DNA from: Aquilaria yunnanensis
Lineage: Eukaryota > Streptophyta > Magnoliopsida > Malvales > Thymelaeaceae
Length of the DNA stretch: 64,000 nt
Direction of reading: 5' to 3'
Assembly (NCBI GenBank): GCA_039654915.1
Contig: CM077595.1
Span: 52,359,501-52,423,500, forward strand
Positions 11,645 through 23,542 of this stretch are shown here, piece by piece (position 1 is the stretch's first letter; each line of letters opens with the position of its first letter). The position numbers and the translations under genes are program-made. The notes below the pieces were generated by a model. It worked only from the letters and a program-made list of their open reading frames with translations. It was not told where the DNA came from and searched no databases.

Positions 11645-12485
11645 TTATTGATTCATTGGAAAGATAACATCTGAAGCTACAAGTCATATGAAGACCATGA
11701 AACCCAGTTTGCACGTTAACGAGGTCCAATTTAGCTTCAAAGTCGCGATTTACGAGTTATCGCTGGTTCAGAAGCAGTTGCAGTATTTTGGGAATATCTT
11801 TCGATTTAGAAGTCCATTTTGTGTGATTCAAGTTTGGTTTCGAAGCTAAGAAAGAGATCTACAACTTTTATGCTTTGAATTTTGAGAAATCATTGCTGCA
11901 TCAAGTTCGAATTTCAGCTTGAAGTTGGAGACACAAGCCAGAATCACCCAAGAAGGCTATTTTTGAGTTTTTATGGCCAATCTTATTTTGTAACGTATTT
12001 TATTTTATGTTCCTGTTTATTTACATTATTTAGGATTTTATTTAGGCCATGGAAGTGATTTAGGTCACTTAGGATAAATGGAATTCGCTGCACACCTTAA
12101 ACATGTGTTAAAAGGGTGTAGGAATCCTAGTTTGACTAGGTTTTCTTGAGTCCTTTGTAACTAGGTTTCCTAGGTGACTTGGGCTGCGAATTTTGCCCAG
12201 ATTTTTACCCTAGTTTAGGCCTATATAAAGGCACATATTCTGGATGTAAACATACAGATTATTGCCAAAATAATATTACTCTTTGGAGAGGTTTTCTCTT
12301 TGGTTCTTGGCGGACTGCCTTGGTGCACAAGTATGCTTGTGTTCTTGGAGTTCTATACTTCTCGTTTCTAGTCACAGGTTGATTAGGGGTGGGGGTCTTC
12401 AAACCCAGTCTCTTTGATGTCTTGTGGAGCTTGAAAAACATCTTGGGCGAGTTTCATGGTCTTTATACCATCGGGGTTCGCATCA
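11464..12485 (+). repeat. Element B 3' LTR
   Basis: 1022 bp, nearly identical to 6831-7852, ending GGGGTTCGCATCA next to the ATTAG duplication. TATA box at 12222-12229. The gag fusion frame ends 181 nt into it. Confidence 0.95.
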
Positions 12486-14837
12486 ATTAGTTAGTCCAAA
12501 AGGCATAACTAACCATTCATAAAGTCCAAACTTGGTTTTGAAAGCAGTTTTCCATTCATCCCCTTCCCTCATTCTAATTTGATGGTACCCACTTTTTAAA
12601 TCAATCTTTGAAAACAAAGTAGAACCATGCAACTCATCAAGCATATCATCAAGTCTAGGAATAGGATGTCTATACTTTACAGTGATCTTGTTGATAGGCC
12701 TACAATCCATGCACATGCGCCATGAGCCATCCTCCTTTGGCACCAAAAGTACAGGCACGGCACAAGGACTCAAACTTTCCCTCACAAGGCCTTTGTTCAA
12801 CAACTCCTTTACTTGCTTCTCAATCTCTTTAGTCTCCTCGGGATTGGTTCTATAGGCTGGCCTATTTGGAATTGGTGTTCCCGGGACTAGGTCTATTTGA
12901 TGCTCAATGCCTCTAATTGGAGGCAAACCCCTCGGATCTTCAGGGAAAACATCTTCAAAGTCCTGCAACAAAGACACAACAACACTAGGAAGATATGTTA
13001 GATCATTGACAACAAGTAAAGATTCTTTGTAAATTAAAAGAAGCACTGGTCTTTGTGCTTGAATGGCTTTCCTCACATCACTCATTTTAGCAATATAGCA
13101 CTCTTTTTTGCCACTCAACTTCCTCTCATTCTTTTCTCTCGGGAACTCTCCACTCTTCTTCCCCTCATGGTCACTCACCTCACTTGTTCTCTCATTTTGT
13201 CTCTCGGCTTTCCCCTCTTCACTCTTGCCCTCAACTTTCCCCTCATTTATTTTTCTCTCAACCTTACTTTGAAGTTTCCTTTGATCCTCCAAAACTTGTT
13301 GTGGTGAAAGTGGGCTAAGTGTAACCGGCCTTCCTTCATGGAAAAATGAGTACAAGTTTTTCTCTCCATCATGTGTGACCTTCTTATCAAATTGCCACGG
13401 CCTTCCAAGCAAAATATGGCAAGCATGCATAGGAACAACATCACAAAGAATTTCATCATGGTAAGTACCAATTTTGAATTTAACCGAAACTTGCTTTACC
13501 ACTTTTACCTCCCCGGCATCATTCAACCATTGAAGCTTATATGGTTGTGGGTGTTTTTGTGTTGGAAGCTTCAATTTCTCCATCATGGTTGAACTTGCTA
13601 CATTGGTGCAACTCCCTCCATCAACAATGAGGCTGCACACTTGATCTTTAATTCGGCATCTAGTGTGAAAGATGCACTCCCTTTGATTGGCCTCCTCCTT
13701 GGCTTGCACACTTAGAGCTCTCCTAGCAACAAAAGCAAAGTCACCCTCCTCGGGCTCAAGTGTGTCTTGCTCATCCTCCTCCAATGGTGGGGTCTCCTCC
13801 ATGGCATCCTCCTCCTCGGATGTGATCTCACCATCATCTTTGAGAATCATCACCTTTTTGTTAGGACAATCTCTCATGTAGTGCCCCTTGCCTCTACACT
13901 TGAAGCACTCAATCTCCCTTGACTTTGGCACATCTTTGGGTGGCACCTTGGGCTTGTCTTGTTGAGGCCGAGACATGCTTCCCTTGGTAGCCTCCATTCT
14001 TGGCTTTGGTGCCTCCTTGCTCCATGTTCCCCTCCATGTGGAACTCCCTCCTTGAGCCATCTTGGATGCCTTAGACCTCTTCATGATTCTTTCGGCCTTG
14101 GTGGCATGGTGAAGCAAATCCTCCATGTTGACATATGGCACCATCTCCACTTTGTTGGCAATCTCATGGTTAAGGCCATTGATGAATCTAGCAATGGTTG
14201 CCTCCTCATCCTCAAGGATATTGGCTCGGGTTAGTGTCATCTCCAAGTCCTTGTTATAGTCCTCCACACTCCTTTGGCCTTGCACAAGCCTTTGAAGTTT
14301 GAGGTGTTGATCTCTATAGTAGTAACTTGGGACGAATCTCCTTCTCATCATGGCTTTAAGAGCTCTCCATGTATTGATGGGTTCCTCCTCATTCCTCCTT
14401 CTAGAAGTGACAACCTGGTTCCACCATACAAGAGCATAATCAGTGAATTCAATAGTAGCCAATTTAACTTTCTTTTCCTCAGAATAGTGATGGCACTCAA
14501 ACACCATCTCAATCTTTTGCTCCCACTCCCAATATGTATCCGGATCACTCCTCCCTTGAAAAGGTGGAATGGACAATTTGATGGAGCTTAGATTGTTGTC
14601 CTCCCTTGGCTCCCCCCTCCTTGGAAGCCCATGGTCATGCCAATGTCCATCTTCCTCCTCGGGTTCTTCTCTCCTTGGACCTCTCCTTGGTTGCAAGATG
14701 GGATTTGGTCTTCTTGGCAACCTCAAATCAATGTCCTCAATCCTCCCAACAAGTCTATTGAGAGTTTCTTGAAGCTCTCTCATGGTTGGCTCATCATTGT
14801 TCCTCACTTCCATCCTCCTATCCTCTTGGCCCTCCAT
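12486..14837 (-). pseudogene. gag-pol: Element A gag-pol, 5' part: capsid, zinc knuckle, protease, N-terminal RT
   Basis: Minus strand, ATG at 14837 ([11 protein letters not shown]), about 784 codons without a stop before the element B junction. The Retrotrans_gag core spans roughly residues 85-240 ([29 protein letters not shown]). A CCHC knuckle ([14 protein letters not shown]) lies near residue 310-323 and an aspartic protease motif ([11 protein letters not shown]) near 400. A charged linker with repeated [13 protein letters not shown] follows, then RT from about residue 640 ([51 protein letters not shown]). Gag and pol are one continuous frame. Products would be the capsid, protease and polymerase of the retrotransposon particle. 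The frame stops only because B inserted here; the rest of RT resumes at 6830. Confidence 0.95.
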
Positions 14838-15717
14838 ACTCCTGAAAATAACAAAGATCCTCACAACCACTCACCTCACGTGTTTCACTCAAAAGATGAA
14901 CACTCAAACACTCAATTTGTTAGTGAGATATTGCTATTCAAAGAGTTCTCAAAAGTTCTAAGAAAACTATCCTCAAAGCACACAAGAAAACTTGAATTTT
15001 CGAAGAACTATTTTGACTCCAAAAGAGGTGGGCTAAACAAGCTTTAAAAGACTCTAGGAAGCTCTTGCAATTGATGATCACAAGAACCACAAAAAAAGCT
15101 TTTTGGCTGGAAAAACAATGAGATAGGTTTTGGGGCGCAAAATTTTCAACACTTTGTAAAAACTTCTCTTTTTGCAAGCTTTCCTTTCTTTGTTCTTTTC
15201 TTTTCTTTTCTTCCTTTTTTTTTCTTTTTTTTTCTCCTTTTGCTTGCTGTTTTGATGCTAAACAAACGTTCTCCTTGAAATTCCTTGCTGCCAAAGACAA
15301 AAAGTCAGTTTTCAATTTGGCCAAAACAAGAAACTATTGAAACTTGCACAATTTTGAAACAACTTTTGATACCGAAACTTCCTCAACTTGGATCCTTCTT
15401 TTTTGGTGTTTTCTTGACTCTAGGATGCTAGAAACAATGAAAACAAGAGAGATTAATAGGGCTGGACACGAAACAGAAAGATAAGAACTGAACAAGAACA
15501 AACGAATTGAAGCCGAGAACACTAGACAACACGGATTGACTTCTTTTTGTTGTTTTTGTGATTTTCGGATTTGAACAAGGATGGAACAAAAAGGACAGAC
15601 CTGAAACAAGAAGAAAAAGGATTAAAACAGAGAATTAAATACGAATTTACTGAACAGAATTGAAAGAAAACCGAAGAGAAACAAGAACACAAAGATATGT
15701 CCTTCAATGGAACTTGT
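14838..15717 (-). other. Element A 5' untranslated leader
   Basis: Region between PBS and gag ATG on the minus strand. It is homologous to the leaders of B, C, D and E and includes the same purine-rich tract (complement around 15180-15240). No protein is supported. Confidence 0.8.
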
Positions 15718-15730
15718 GGCTCTGATACCA
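15718..15730 (-). other. Element A primer binding site (initiator tRNA-Met)
   Basis: The minus strand reads TGGTATCAGAGCC two bases downstream of the 5' LTR. Confidence 0.92.
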
Positions 15731-15732
15731 AC

Positions 15733-16719
15733 TGATGCGAACCCCGATGGTATAAAGACCATGAAACTCGCCCAAGATATTTTTCAAGCTCCACAAGACA
15801 TCAAAGAGACTGGGTTTGAAGACCCCCACCCCTAATCAACCTGTGATTAGAAACGAGAAGTATATAACTCCAAGAACACAAGCACACTTGTGCACCAAGG
15901 CAGTCCGCCAAGAACCAAAGAGAAAACCTCTCCAAAGAGCAATATTATTTCAGCAATAATCTGTGTCTTTACATCCAGAATATGTGCCTTTATATAGGCC
16001 TAAACTAGGGTTAAAAGCTGGGCAAAATTCGCAGCCTAAATCCCTTAGGAATCCTAGATACAAAGACATAGGAAATCCTAGTCAAATTAGGACTCTAATT
16101 CCTAGTTTGAACAAGTTTAATAAATGCAGCGCATTCCACTTGCCCAAAATGATTTAAAACTATTCCATAGCCTAAATAACTTCCTAAATAATGTATCTAA
16201 ATAGGATTTGAACGAAAATAAAATATAAATACAAGATTAAACCCGAAAACTCCCAAATAGCCTTTTTGGGTGCATTTTGGGCACTTTAAGGTTCTCTCTT
16301 GTATCTTCAGCTCCAAGCTTGAATCTTTGAGTTCCAATGGCATGAATCTTCATATTAGATGTGGTAATGAAGGTCTGGAAAGTTAGAGCTCAAAAATCCA
16401 GCTTGTGGACACAAAATGCATCAAGAACGCTTAAGGTGGCTCAAATGGTGCACTTTGAGTGGTGTCCTTGGTGTCCTTGTTTTGTGACTTATCTAAGCAC
16501 TCCAGAACTGAATACCAAGCATATCCATCATGTCCATATTGTGTCTTGAAAGTTCCAGCAGCTCCTTGTGAAGTTTCATGTCCATTCTCCATGAAGAAAC
16601 TTGAAACAAAGCCTTGTAGTGCACTTGAGAGCTCCTTAGCTTTCTTCCTTGTCATAGGCCCACTAGAAACCTTCAATGGGTCCTTGCCTTCTCCATGTGT
16701 GCCTTCCTTGATCATATCA
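15733..16719 (-). repeat. Element A 5' LTR
   Basis: 987 bp, starting TGATATGATCAAGG at 16719 on the minus strand and ending GGTTCGCATCA at 15733. It abuts the GAATG duplication. TATA box (minus TATATAAA) at 15989-15996. Confidence 0.94.
15989..15996 (-). promoter_or_regulatory. TATA box of element A 5' LTR
   Basis: The plus strand reads TTTATATA within GTGCCTTTATATAGGCC, matching the TATA context of the other LTRs. It would drive minus-strand transcription of gag-pol. Confidence 0.72.
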
Positions 16720-16724
16720 GAATG

Positions 16725-17592
16725 GTTAGTTGGCTTCAACTCATAAAGCCCATTATTAACTGAGCAAGTGCATACTGTCTTATTATCTTTAATAATAGAC
16801 ACATTATTATTAAAGAAATTAAAGCAATAATTGTACTTCAACATAGAACTTATAGAAATCAAATTTATACAAATGTTTGGTACATACAATACATCTATTA
16901 GATACAAATATCCAATATCTATAGGAATTCTACATGTTCCTATGCCTTCCACTTCCAGCCTGGCATCAGTTCCCACTGAAATGTGCTTAGCTCCTTTTGA
17001 GAGCTTCCTGTAGGCCACAAACCAAGACCTGTCCCGGGCTATGTGGTCTGTTGCTCCCGAGTCTACAATCCAAAAAGAATTGCACTCAGTTAGTAATGTA
17101 CATGACACAACATGTACAAAGGAAGTAGAAGGGTATGTATGTACCTTGGGTGGACCCTTGCAATCTTTTGCAAAGTGTCCTTTATACCCACAGTTGAAGC
17201 ACTTCAGCTTGCTTAAGTCCCGCTTCTTCTTGAACCTTTTCTTGGAAGCAGGACCTTTTCCCTTGCCCTTCCCTGGCCCTCTTTTGCCACCACTCTTCTT
17301 CCATCCCTTCTGGATAGAGGATGAGGCAACATGTGCCTTAGAAAGGTCCTTGAGGGCCATCACCTCAGCCTCAAGGAGGAGGTGACGAGCAATGTCATCA
17401 AATGACATTATTTGAGGGTTATGGCATAAGTTGACCCTCATCAACTGCCCTGCTGTCTTGAGTTGGTGGATCATGCATGACATCTCACGCAAGTGAGCAC
17501 TCATAGAGTGATCAGCACGCTTCACATAATTCTCAAACCTGAGAGTCATTGAGCGTTGTTTCTCTACAGAAACATCTCCATAGTTGGCCTTG
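16725..17592 (-). pseudogene. Ty1/copia gag C-terminal half, zinc knuckle and protease fragment
   Basis: The middle piece of the split copia element, minus strand. It begins after element C with SVEKQRSMTLRFENYVKR (UBN2-type copia gag, nucleocapsid precursor). It passes a basic stretch rich in Lys/Gly, the CCHC knuckle CFNCGYKGHFAKDC, and the protease motif WIVDSGATDHI, then runs into element A. Protease would cleave the polyprotein. The piece is open along its length. It is flanked by the TSDs GAATG (16720-16724) and ACTGA (17593-17597), which shows it was continuous with 1-519 and 23143-23391 before the insertions. Confidence 0.93.
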
Positions 17593-17597
17593 ACTGA

Positions 17598-18620
17598 TGA
17601 TACGATCAAAGAAGGCACAACCAAGGAAGGCAAGGACCCACTGAAGGTTTCTAGTGGACCATTGACAAGGAAAAAGGCTAAGGAGCTCACTAGTGCACTT
17701 CAAGCTTGGATTTTGACAGATTGGTGATGTTCTGGTAGAAAAATCATATCCTGAGCTAAACAGATCAGAATTGAGTAATTCTTGATTCATTGGAAAGACG
17801 ACATCTGAAGCTACAAATCATATGAAGACCATCAAACCCAGTTTGCACGTTAAGGAGGTCCAATTTAGCTTCAAAGTCACGATTTACGAGTTATCGCTGG
17901 TTCAGAAGCAGTTGCAGTATTTTGGGAATATCTTTCGATTTAGAAGTCCATTTTGTGTGATTCAAGTGTGGTTTCGAAGCTAAAAAAGAGATCTACAACT
18001 TTCATGCTTTGAATTTTGAGAAATCATTGATGCATCAAGTTCGAATTTCAACTTGAAGTTGGAGACACAAGCCAGAATCACCCAAGAAGGCTATTTTGGA
18101 GTTTTTATGGCCAATCTTGTTTTGTAACGTATTTTATTTTATTTTCATATTTATTTACATTATTTAGGATGTTATTTAGGCCATGGAATTGATTCAGGTC
18201 ATTTAGGATAAAAGGAATTCGCTGCACACCTTAAACATTGTGTTAAAAGTGTGTTAGAGTCCTAGTTTGACTAGGTTTTCTTGAGTCCTTTGTAACTAGG
18301 TTTCCTAGGTGACTTGGGCTGCGAATTTTGCCCAGATTTTAACCCTAGTTTAGGCCTATATAAAGGCACATATTCTGGATGTAAATATACAAAAAAATTT
18401 TGAAATAATATTGCTCTTTGGAGAGGTTTTCTCTTTGGTTCTTTGTGGACTGCCTTGGTGCACAAGTGTGCTTGTGTTCTTGGAGTTCTATACTTCTCGT
18501 TTCTAGTCACAGGTTGATTAGGGGTGGGGGTCTTTAAACCCAGTCTCTTTGATGTCTTGTGGAGCTTGAAAAATATCTTGGGCGAGTTTCATGGTCTTTA
18601 TACCATCGGGGTTCTCATCA
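17598..18620 (+). repeat. Element C 5' LTR
   Basis: 1023 bp, TGATACGATCAAAG...GGTTCTCATCA. The last bases show G-to-T relative to the usual GTTCGCATCA. TATATAAA at 18357-18364, then PBS at 18623. Confidence 0.94.
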
Positions 18621-18622
18621 GT

Positions 18623-18635
18623 TGGTATCAGAGCC
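18623..18635 (+). other. Element C primer binding site (initiator tRNA-Met)
   Basis: TGGTATCAGAGCC two bases after the 5' LTR. Confidence 0.92.
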
Positions 18636-19536
18636 ACAAGTTCCATTGAAGGACATATATTTGTGTTCTTGTTTCTCTTCATTTTCCCTTCAATTTTGTC
18701 CAGTAATTTCATGCTTTAATTCTCTGTTTTAATCTATTTTCTTCTTGTTTCAGGTCTTTCCTTTTTTTATTCCATCCTTGTTCAAGTCCGAAAATCACAA
18801 AAACAACAAAAAGAAGTCAATCCATGTCACCTTGTGTTCTCGGTTTCTACTTGTTTGTTCTTGTTTAATTCTCATCTTTCTGTTTCATTTCCAGCCATAT
18901 TAATCTCTTTTGTTTTCATTGTTTCCAGCATCTTAGAGTCCAGAAAACTTCAAAAAAAGAAGGATCCAAGTTCAGGAATTTTCGGTACCAAAAAGTTGCT
19001 TCAAATTGTGCCAATTTCACTAGTTTTCTTGTCTTGGCCGAAAACAATTCTAACTTTTTGTCTTTGGCAGCAAGAAGTTTCAAGGAGAACGTTTGGTTAG
19101 CATCAAAATAGCAAGCAAAAAAAAAAAAGGAGGAAAAAAAAAAAGGATGGAAAAGAAAAGAGAAAGAAAGAGCAAAGAAAAGAAAAGAAAAGAGCTTGCA
19201 AAAAAAGAAGTTTTCTCAAAGTGTTGAAAGTTTTGCGCCCCAAAACCTATCCCATTGTTTTTAAGCCAAAAAGCTTTCTGTGTGGTTCTTGTGATCATCA
19301 ATTGCAAGAGCTTCTTAGAGTCTTTTAAAGCTTGTTTAGCCCACCTCTTTTGGAGTCAAAATAGTTCTTCAAAAATTCAAGTTTTCTTGTGTGCTTTGAG
19401 GATAGTTTTCTTAGAACTTTGGAGAACTCTTTGAATAAGCAATATCTCACTAACAAATTGAGTGTTTTGAGTGTTCATCTTTTGACTGAAACACGTGAGG
19501 TGAGTGTTTGTGAGGATCTTTGTTATTTTCAGGAGT
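18636..19536 (+). other. Element C 5' untranslated leader
   Basis: About 900 nt without a supported protein. It contains an A/G tract at about 19116-19195 and the same donor-like and acceptor-like motifs before the gag ATG as in B. Confidence 0.8.
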
Positions 19537-22246
19537 ATGGAGGGCCAAGAGGATAGGAGGATGGAAGTGAGGAACAATGATGAGCCAACCATGGGAGAAT
19601 TTCAAGAAACTCTCAATAGACTTGTGGGGAGGATTGAGGACATTGATTTGAGGTTGCCAAGGAGACCAAATCCCATCGTGCAACCAAGGAGAGGCCTAAG
19701 GAGAGAAGAACGCGAGAAGGAAGAAGGGCATTGGCATGACCATGGGCTTCCAAGGAAGGGGGAGCCAAGAGAAGATCATAACCTTAACTCCATCAACTTT
19801 ACCATTCCATCCTTCCAAGGGAGGAGTGATCCCGATGCATATAGGGAGTGGGAACAAAAGATTGAGATGGTGTTTGATTGCCATCATTACTCCGAGAAAG
19901 AGAAGGTTAAATTGGCTACCATAAAGTTCACTAATTATGCTCTTGTATGGTGGAATCAGGATGTTACTTCTAGGAGAAGGAATGAGGAGGAGCCCATACA
20001 TACATGGAGAGCCCTTAAAGCCTTAATGAGGAGGAGATTTGTGCCTAGCTCCTACTATAGAGATCAACGCTTAAAGCTTCAAAAGCTAGTGCAAGGCCAA
20101 AGGAGTGTAGAGGACTACCACAAATACTTGGAGATAACCTTGACCCGAGCCAACATCATGGAGGATGAGGAGACCACCATTGCTAGATTCATTAATGGTC
20201 TCAATCCTGAGATTGCCAACAAAGTGGAAATGGCACCTTATTTCAACATGGAGGATTTGCTTTATTATGCCACCAAGGCCGAGAGGATCATCAAAAGGTC
20301 CAAGGCATCCAAGATGTGTCAAGGAGGAATTTCCACATGGAAAGAAGCATGGAGCAAAGATGTAGGAGAAGTACCCAAGCCAAACATGGAGACCACAAAA
20401 GGAGACTTGTCTCAGCCGCAACAAGAAAAGTCAATCATGCTTGTTCCACTTTCACCACAACAAGTTTTGGAGGATCAAAGAAAACTTCAAAGTGAGGTTG
20501 AGAGAAAAGAAAAAGAGGGGAAAGTTGAGGGCAAGAGTGATGAGGGGAAAGCCGAGAGAACAATCGAGAGATTAAGTGAGAAGAGTGAACATGAGGGGAA
20601 GAAGAGTGGAGAGTTCCCGAGAGAAGAAATTGAGTGCGAAGTTGAGAGAAGACAAGAGTGCAATGAACCCAAGCCGAGTGAAGAGAGAAAGACCAACAGA
20701 GAAGCCATACTTTCATCTAACGTAATGGAGTCTTCTTCTAGTGTTGTGTTGTCTTTTTTTCAGGACTTAAGTGGATATGAACTTCAAGAATCAAGTGAGT
20801 TGCTGCCCATCCAAGAAGTTGGTGTTCCTAATATTCCAAGCCATGTCCCATGCATTAAAACAACAAAGGAGGTTGAGAAGGAACAATTTGAGGTGAGTGA
20901 TTTCATATGCAAAAGTTTGTCTAACATTGTTTCTTTTCCTATGTTTCAAGGGGATGAAATTAATGCAACTCCAACCGAAGTCATTGAGTGCAAAGGTGAA
21001 AATTTTATGGTTCCTACACCAAAGGAAGATACTTGGAGACTAAGTCCAACCACTGTAATGTATTTCTTCCTAACACCTAGATTTGATGTAGTTTTGCATG
21101 AAAATCTCAAACAATGTGTGTTTGCTTGCAATGTTATTTTGACAAATGGTTTTCATGAAACTAGATTAAGAGAAGGAAGTAAACATGGAAATTTGACAAA
21201 ATATGGTTTTAAAGCTTCTAATTCTTTGGTTTGTCTAATCCTCTTTGGAATTGCTTGAGTTTCTCTAGAGGAAAATCTGTTTTGTTGTCTTTTGTTTCTG
21301 AATTTGTTAGTTTTGCATCCATGTCACATTATTTTATTTTGTCTCAAGTTAAATCTACTTCTTTGGAATTTTTCATGCATAAATTGGTTGTTACACATGC
21401 ATTACATACTTCTTTGATTCACATTTATATTCTGCCCATTTTTGTGTGTCAATCTTTATTTTCCAGCAAGCATTTTTTTATCTTGACACATGCATTACAC
21501 AAACTTTTGAGTCTTGATCTTTTTGCTTTATGTCCGAACTTGAAAGTTTTTATTTTGAGTGAAAATTCTGGTTTTAAATTCAGCATTTTAAGGAGGTATG
21601 TTGAGTCCTTTGTTTTATGTCACATTTCATTCACAAATTTCATGCATTGTTGTGCATATACATGCAAAAATAAGTTTGCTACTGAATTGGTTTCACTTAA
21701 TCCTATCTACTCCAATCTTGTTTCATTTAAAATGCTTAGGATTTTTGTGAAATTCATGCATCCTAGTTTTGTTATTAGTTTAGGCCATATTGTGTTCAAT
21801 TCTTGTTTGGTTGAATGGCCTATGCAAACTATTGTCTTGACATGCATAACTTGTGCTTTTTATAACCATAATACTTGTGAGAGTTTAGGTCCATTTGTTT
21901 TGAGTGCATACAGCATCCCTAAGGAGGTATCATTGCATTTGGATATTGGTTCAGGTTTTTCACAAGATCAAAGCTCCATATACAAGAATTCCATGCTATT
22001 GGTTCATATGTGAAAGGTAAGTGCTTATGTGTTGATTATTTCATTGTTATTGATTCAATTCCCTTTTCTAGTGTAGGTTTTGATTCGAGGACGAATCCTT
22101 CTAAGGAGGGGGGAGCTGATACGATCAAAGAAGGCACAACCAAGGAAGGCAAGGACCCACTGAAGGTTTCTAGTGGACCATTGACAAGGAAAAAGGCTAA
22201 GGAGCTCACTAGTGCACTTCAAGCTTGGATTTTGACAGATTGGTGA
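19537..22246 (+). pseudogene. gag: Element C gag fused to unknown C-terminal region, broken
   Basis: ATG at 19537 ([11 protein letters not shown]). The gag core is intact ([35 protein letters not shown]). The frame runs to 21258, where one T has been lost relative to B and D near 21231. The following +1 frame stays open to 22013 and covers the unknown Cys/Phe-rich region. A 148-nt deletion joins SIPK directly to the segment that starts GGTATCATTGC in B, shifting the frame again; the last part (22010-22246) carries RTNPSKEGG and [15 protein letters not shown] into the 3' LTR. No knuckle, protease or polymerase is present. The capsid role is inferred from gag homology. Confidence 0.85.
22103..22116 (+). 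other. Element C polypurine tract
   Basis: AAGGAGGGGGGAGC just before the 3' LTR. Confidence 0.9.
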
Positions 22247-23137
22247 TGTTCTGGTAGAAAAATCATATCCTGAGCTAAACAGATCGGAATTGAGTAATTC
22301 TTGATTCATTGGAAAGATGACATCTGAAGCTACAAATCATATGAAGACCATCAAACCCAGTTTGCACGTTAAGGAGGTCCAATTTAGCTTCAAAGTCGCG
22401 ATTTACGAGTTATCGCTGGTTCAGAAGCAGTTGCAGTATTTTGGGAATATCTTTCGATTTAGAAGTCCATTTTGTGTAATTCAAGTGTGGTTTCGAAGCT
22501 AAGAAAGAGATCTACAACTTTCATGCTTTGAATTTTGAGAAATCATTGCTGCATCAAGTTCGAATTTCAACTTGAAGTTGGAGACACAAGCCAGAATACC
22601 CAAGAAGGCTATTTTGGAGTTTTTATGGCCAATCTTGTTTTGTAACGTATTTTATTTTATTTTCGTATTTATTTACATTATTTAGGATGTTATTTAGGCC
22701 ATGGAATTGATTCAGGTCATTTAGGATAAAAGGAATTCGCTGCATACCTTAAACATGTGTTAAAAGTGTGTTAGAGTCCTAGTTTGACTAGGTTTTCTTG
22801 AGTCCTTTGTAACTAGGTTTCCTAGGTGACTTGGGCTGCGAATTTTGCCCAGATTTTAACCCTAGTTTAGGCCTATATAAAGGCACATATTCTGGATGTA
22901 AATATACAGAAAAATTTCGAAATAATATTGCTCTTTGGAGAGGTTTTCTCTTTGGTTCTTTGTGGACTGCCTTGGTGCACAAGAGTGCTTATGTTCTTGG
23001 AGTTCTATACTTCTCGTTTCTAGTCACAGGTTGATTAGGGGTGGGGGTCTTTAAACCCAGTCTCTTTGATGTCTTGTGGAGCTTGAAAAACATCTTGGGC
23101 GAGTTTCATGGTCTTTATACCATCGGGGTTCGCATCA
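22117..23137 (+). repeat. Element C 3' LTR
   Basis: 1021 bp, ending GGGGTTCGCATCA beside ACTGA. TATATAAA at 22874-22881. It retains the canonical end that the 5' LTR has lost. Confidence 0.94.
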
Positions 23138-23142
23138 ACTGA

Positions 23143-23391
23143 GCCCCATATGGCCTTAGCTTCCTCAAGCATGGAGAATTCCACTATAATCTCATCCACC
23201 ATAGTGGAGAGGAGAGTGACTCTACACATAGAGTTCTTCTTAAGGAATGCCTCATAGACAGTCCTATCTTGTCCCTTAGTAAGAGGCATGATCTCTTGAG
23301 TGAGCACATCAACAGTATCTTGCTTAGTTAAAAATGAATTTGACCTTCTGTTGCCAAATTGAATATTTTTCACCATCCAATTTGAGGTCAC
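23143..23391 (-). pseudogene. Ty1/copia gag N-terminal fragment
   Basis: Minus-strand start of the copia gag: after a first ATG at 23376 it reads MVKNIQFGNRRSNSFLTKQD and ends at EEAKAIWGS, where element C begins. The frame extends a few codons upstream to a GTG at 23391, directly after an in-frame TAA, so the original start may have been an ATG mutated there. About 136 nt of leader separates it from the PBS. It resembles the N-terminal part of the copia gag (DUF4219/UBN2 type). Confidence 0.85.
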
Positions 23392-23527
23392 GGTTTAATT
23401 CAGCAACTATATTCTTACAAGCCATCTACATTGATGCAATTCACATGTTTTGGTTCAATTTGCACAACAAGACTCAACAAAGCAACATGTGTATGAAACA
23501 ACTTCTAACATGCTCATATATGACCTA

Positions 23528-23540
23528 GGCTCTGATACCA
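23528..23540 (-). other. Ty1/copia primer binding site (initiator tRNA-Met)
   Basis: The minus strand reads TGGTATCAGAGCC immediately inside the copia 5' LTR. It fixes the orientation of the split copia element. Confidence 0.9.
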
Positions 23541-23542
23541 AT

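Larger units (their letters stand above)
6831..12485 (+). mobile_element. Element B: non-autonomous gag-only Ty3/gypsy LTR retrotransposon
   Basis: A complete 5655-bp element inserted head-on into the RT of element A, flanked by the 5-bp duplication ATTAG (6826-6830 and 12486-12490). Both LTRs are 1022 bp (6831-7852 and 11464-12485); I find four substitutions between them (for example 7014/11647 and 7201/11834), which indicates a young insertion. PBS at 7855-7867, PPT at 11450-11463. The interior carries a gag-related frame but no zinc knuckle, protease, RT, RNase H or integrase. Mobilisation in trans by an A-like element is the natural inference because LTR ends, PBS and PPT match. Confidence 0.95.
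525..16719 (-). mobile_element. Element A: Ty3/gypsy (CRM-like chromovirus) LTR retrotransposon, autonomous type, interrupted
   Basis: The element lies on the minus strand between 5-bp target site duplications GAATG (520-524 and 16720-16724) inside the copia element. The outer ends are canonical TG...CA. Order on the minus strand: 5' LTR 15733-16719, initiator Met-tRNA PBS 15718-15730, 5' UTR, gag-CCHC-protease-RT (14837 down to 12486), element B inserted in RT, the rest of RT-RNase H-integrase (6830 down), PPT 4700-4713, 3' LTR 3713-4699, then two extra 1594-bp LTR/UTR units out to 525. Without B and the extra units it is about 7.35 kb, a normal size for CRM-like elements. The RT and protease motifs and the coding overlap with the 3' LTR are the basis for the clade call. 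It is inactive now: split by B, with a stop codon in the integrase tail. Confidence 0.95.
17598..23137 (+). mobile_element. Element C: non-autonomous gag-only Ty3/gypsy LTR retrotransposon
   Basis: 5540 bp, inserted in the copia gag gene, flanked by ACTGA (17593-17597 and 23138-23142). LTRs 17598-18620 and 22117-23137; PBS 18623-18635; PPT 22103-22116. The LTRs differ at roughly fifteen positions by eye, so C is older than B or D. Same architecture as B, with more decay: a 1-nt loss near 21231 and a 148-nt deletion near 21922. Confidence 0.95.

Noticed and set aside
13053..14772. Plus-strand ORFs opposite element A gag-pol
   Set aside because: They are antisense shadows of the minus-strand gag-pol frame; so are those opposite gag in B, C and D.
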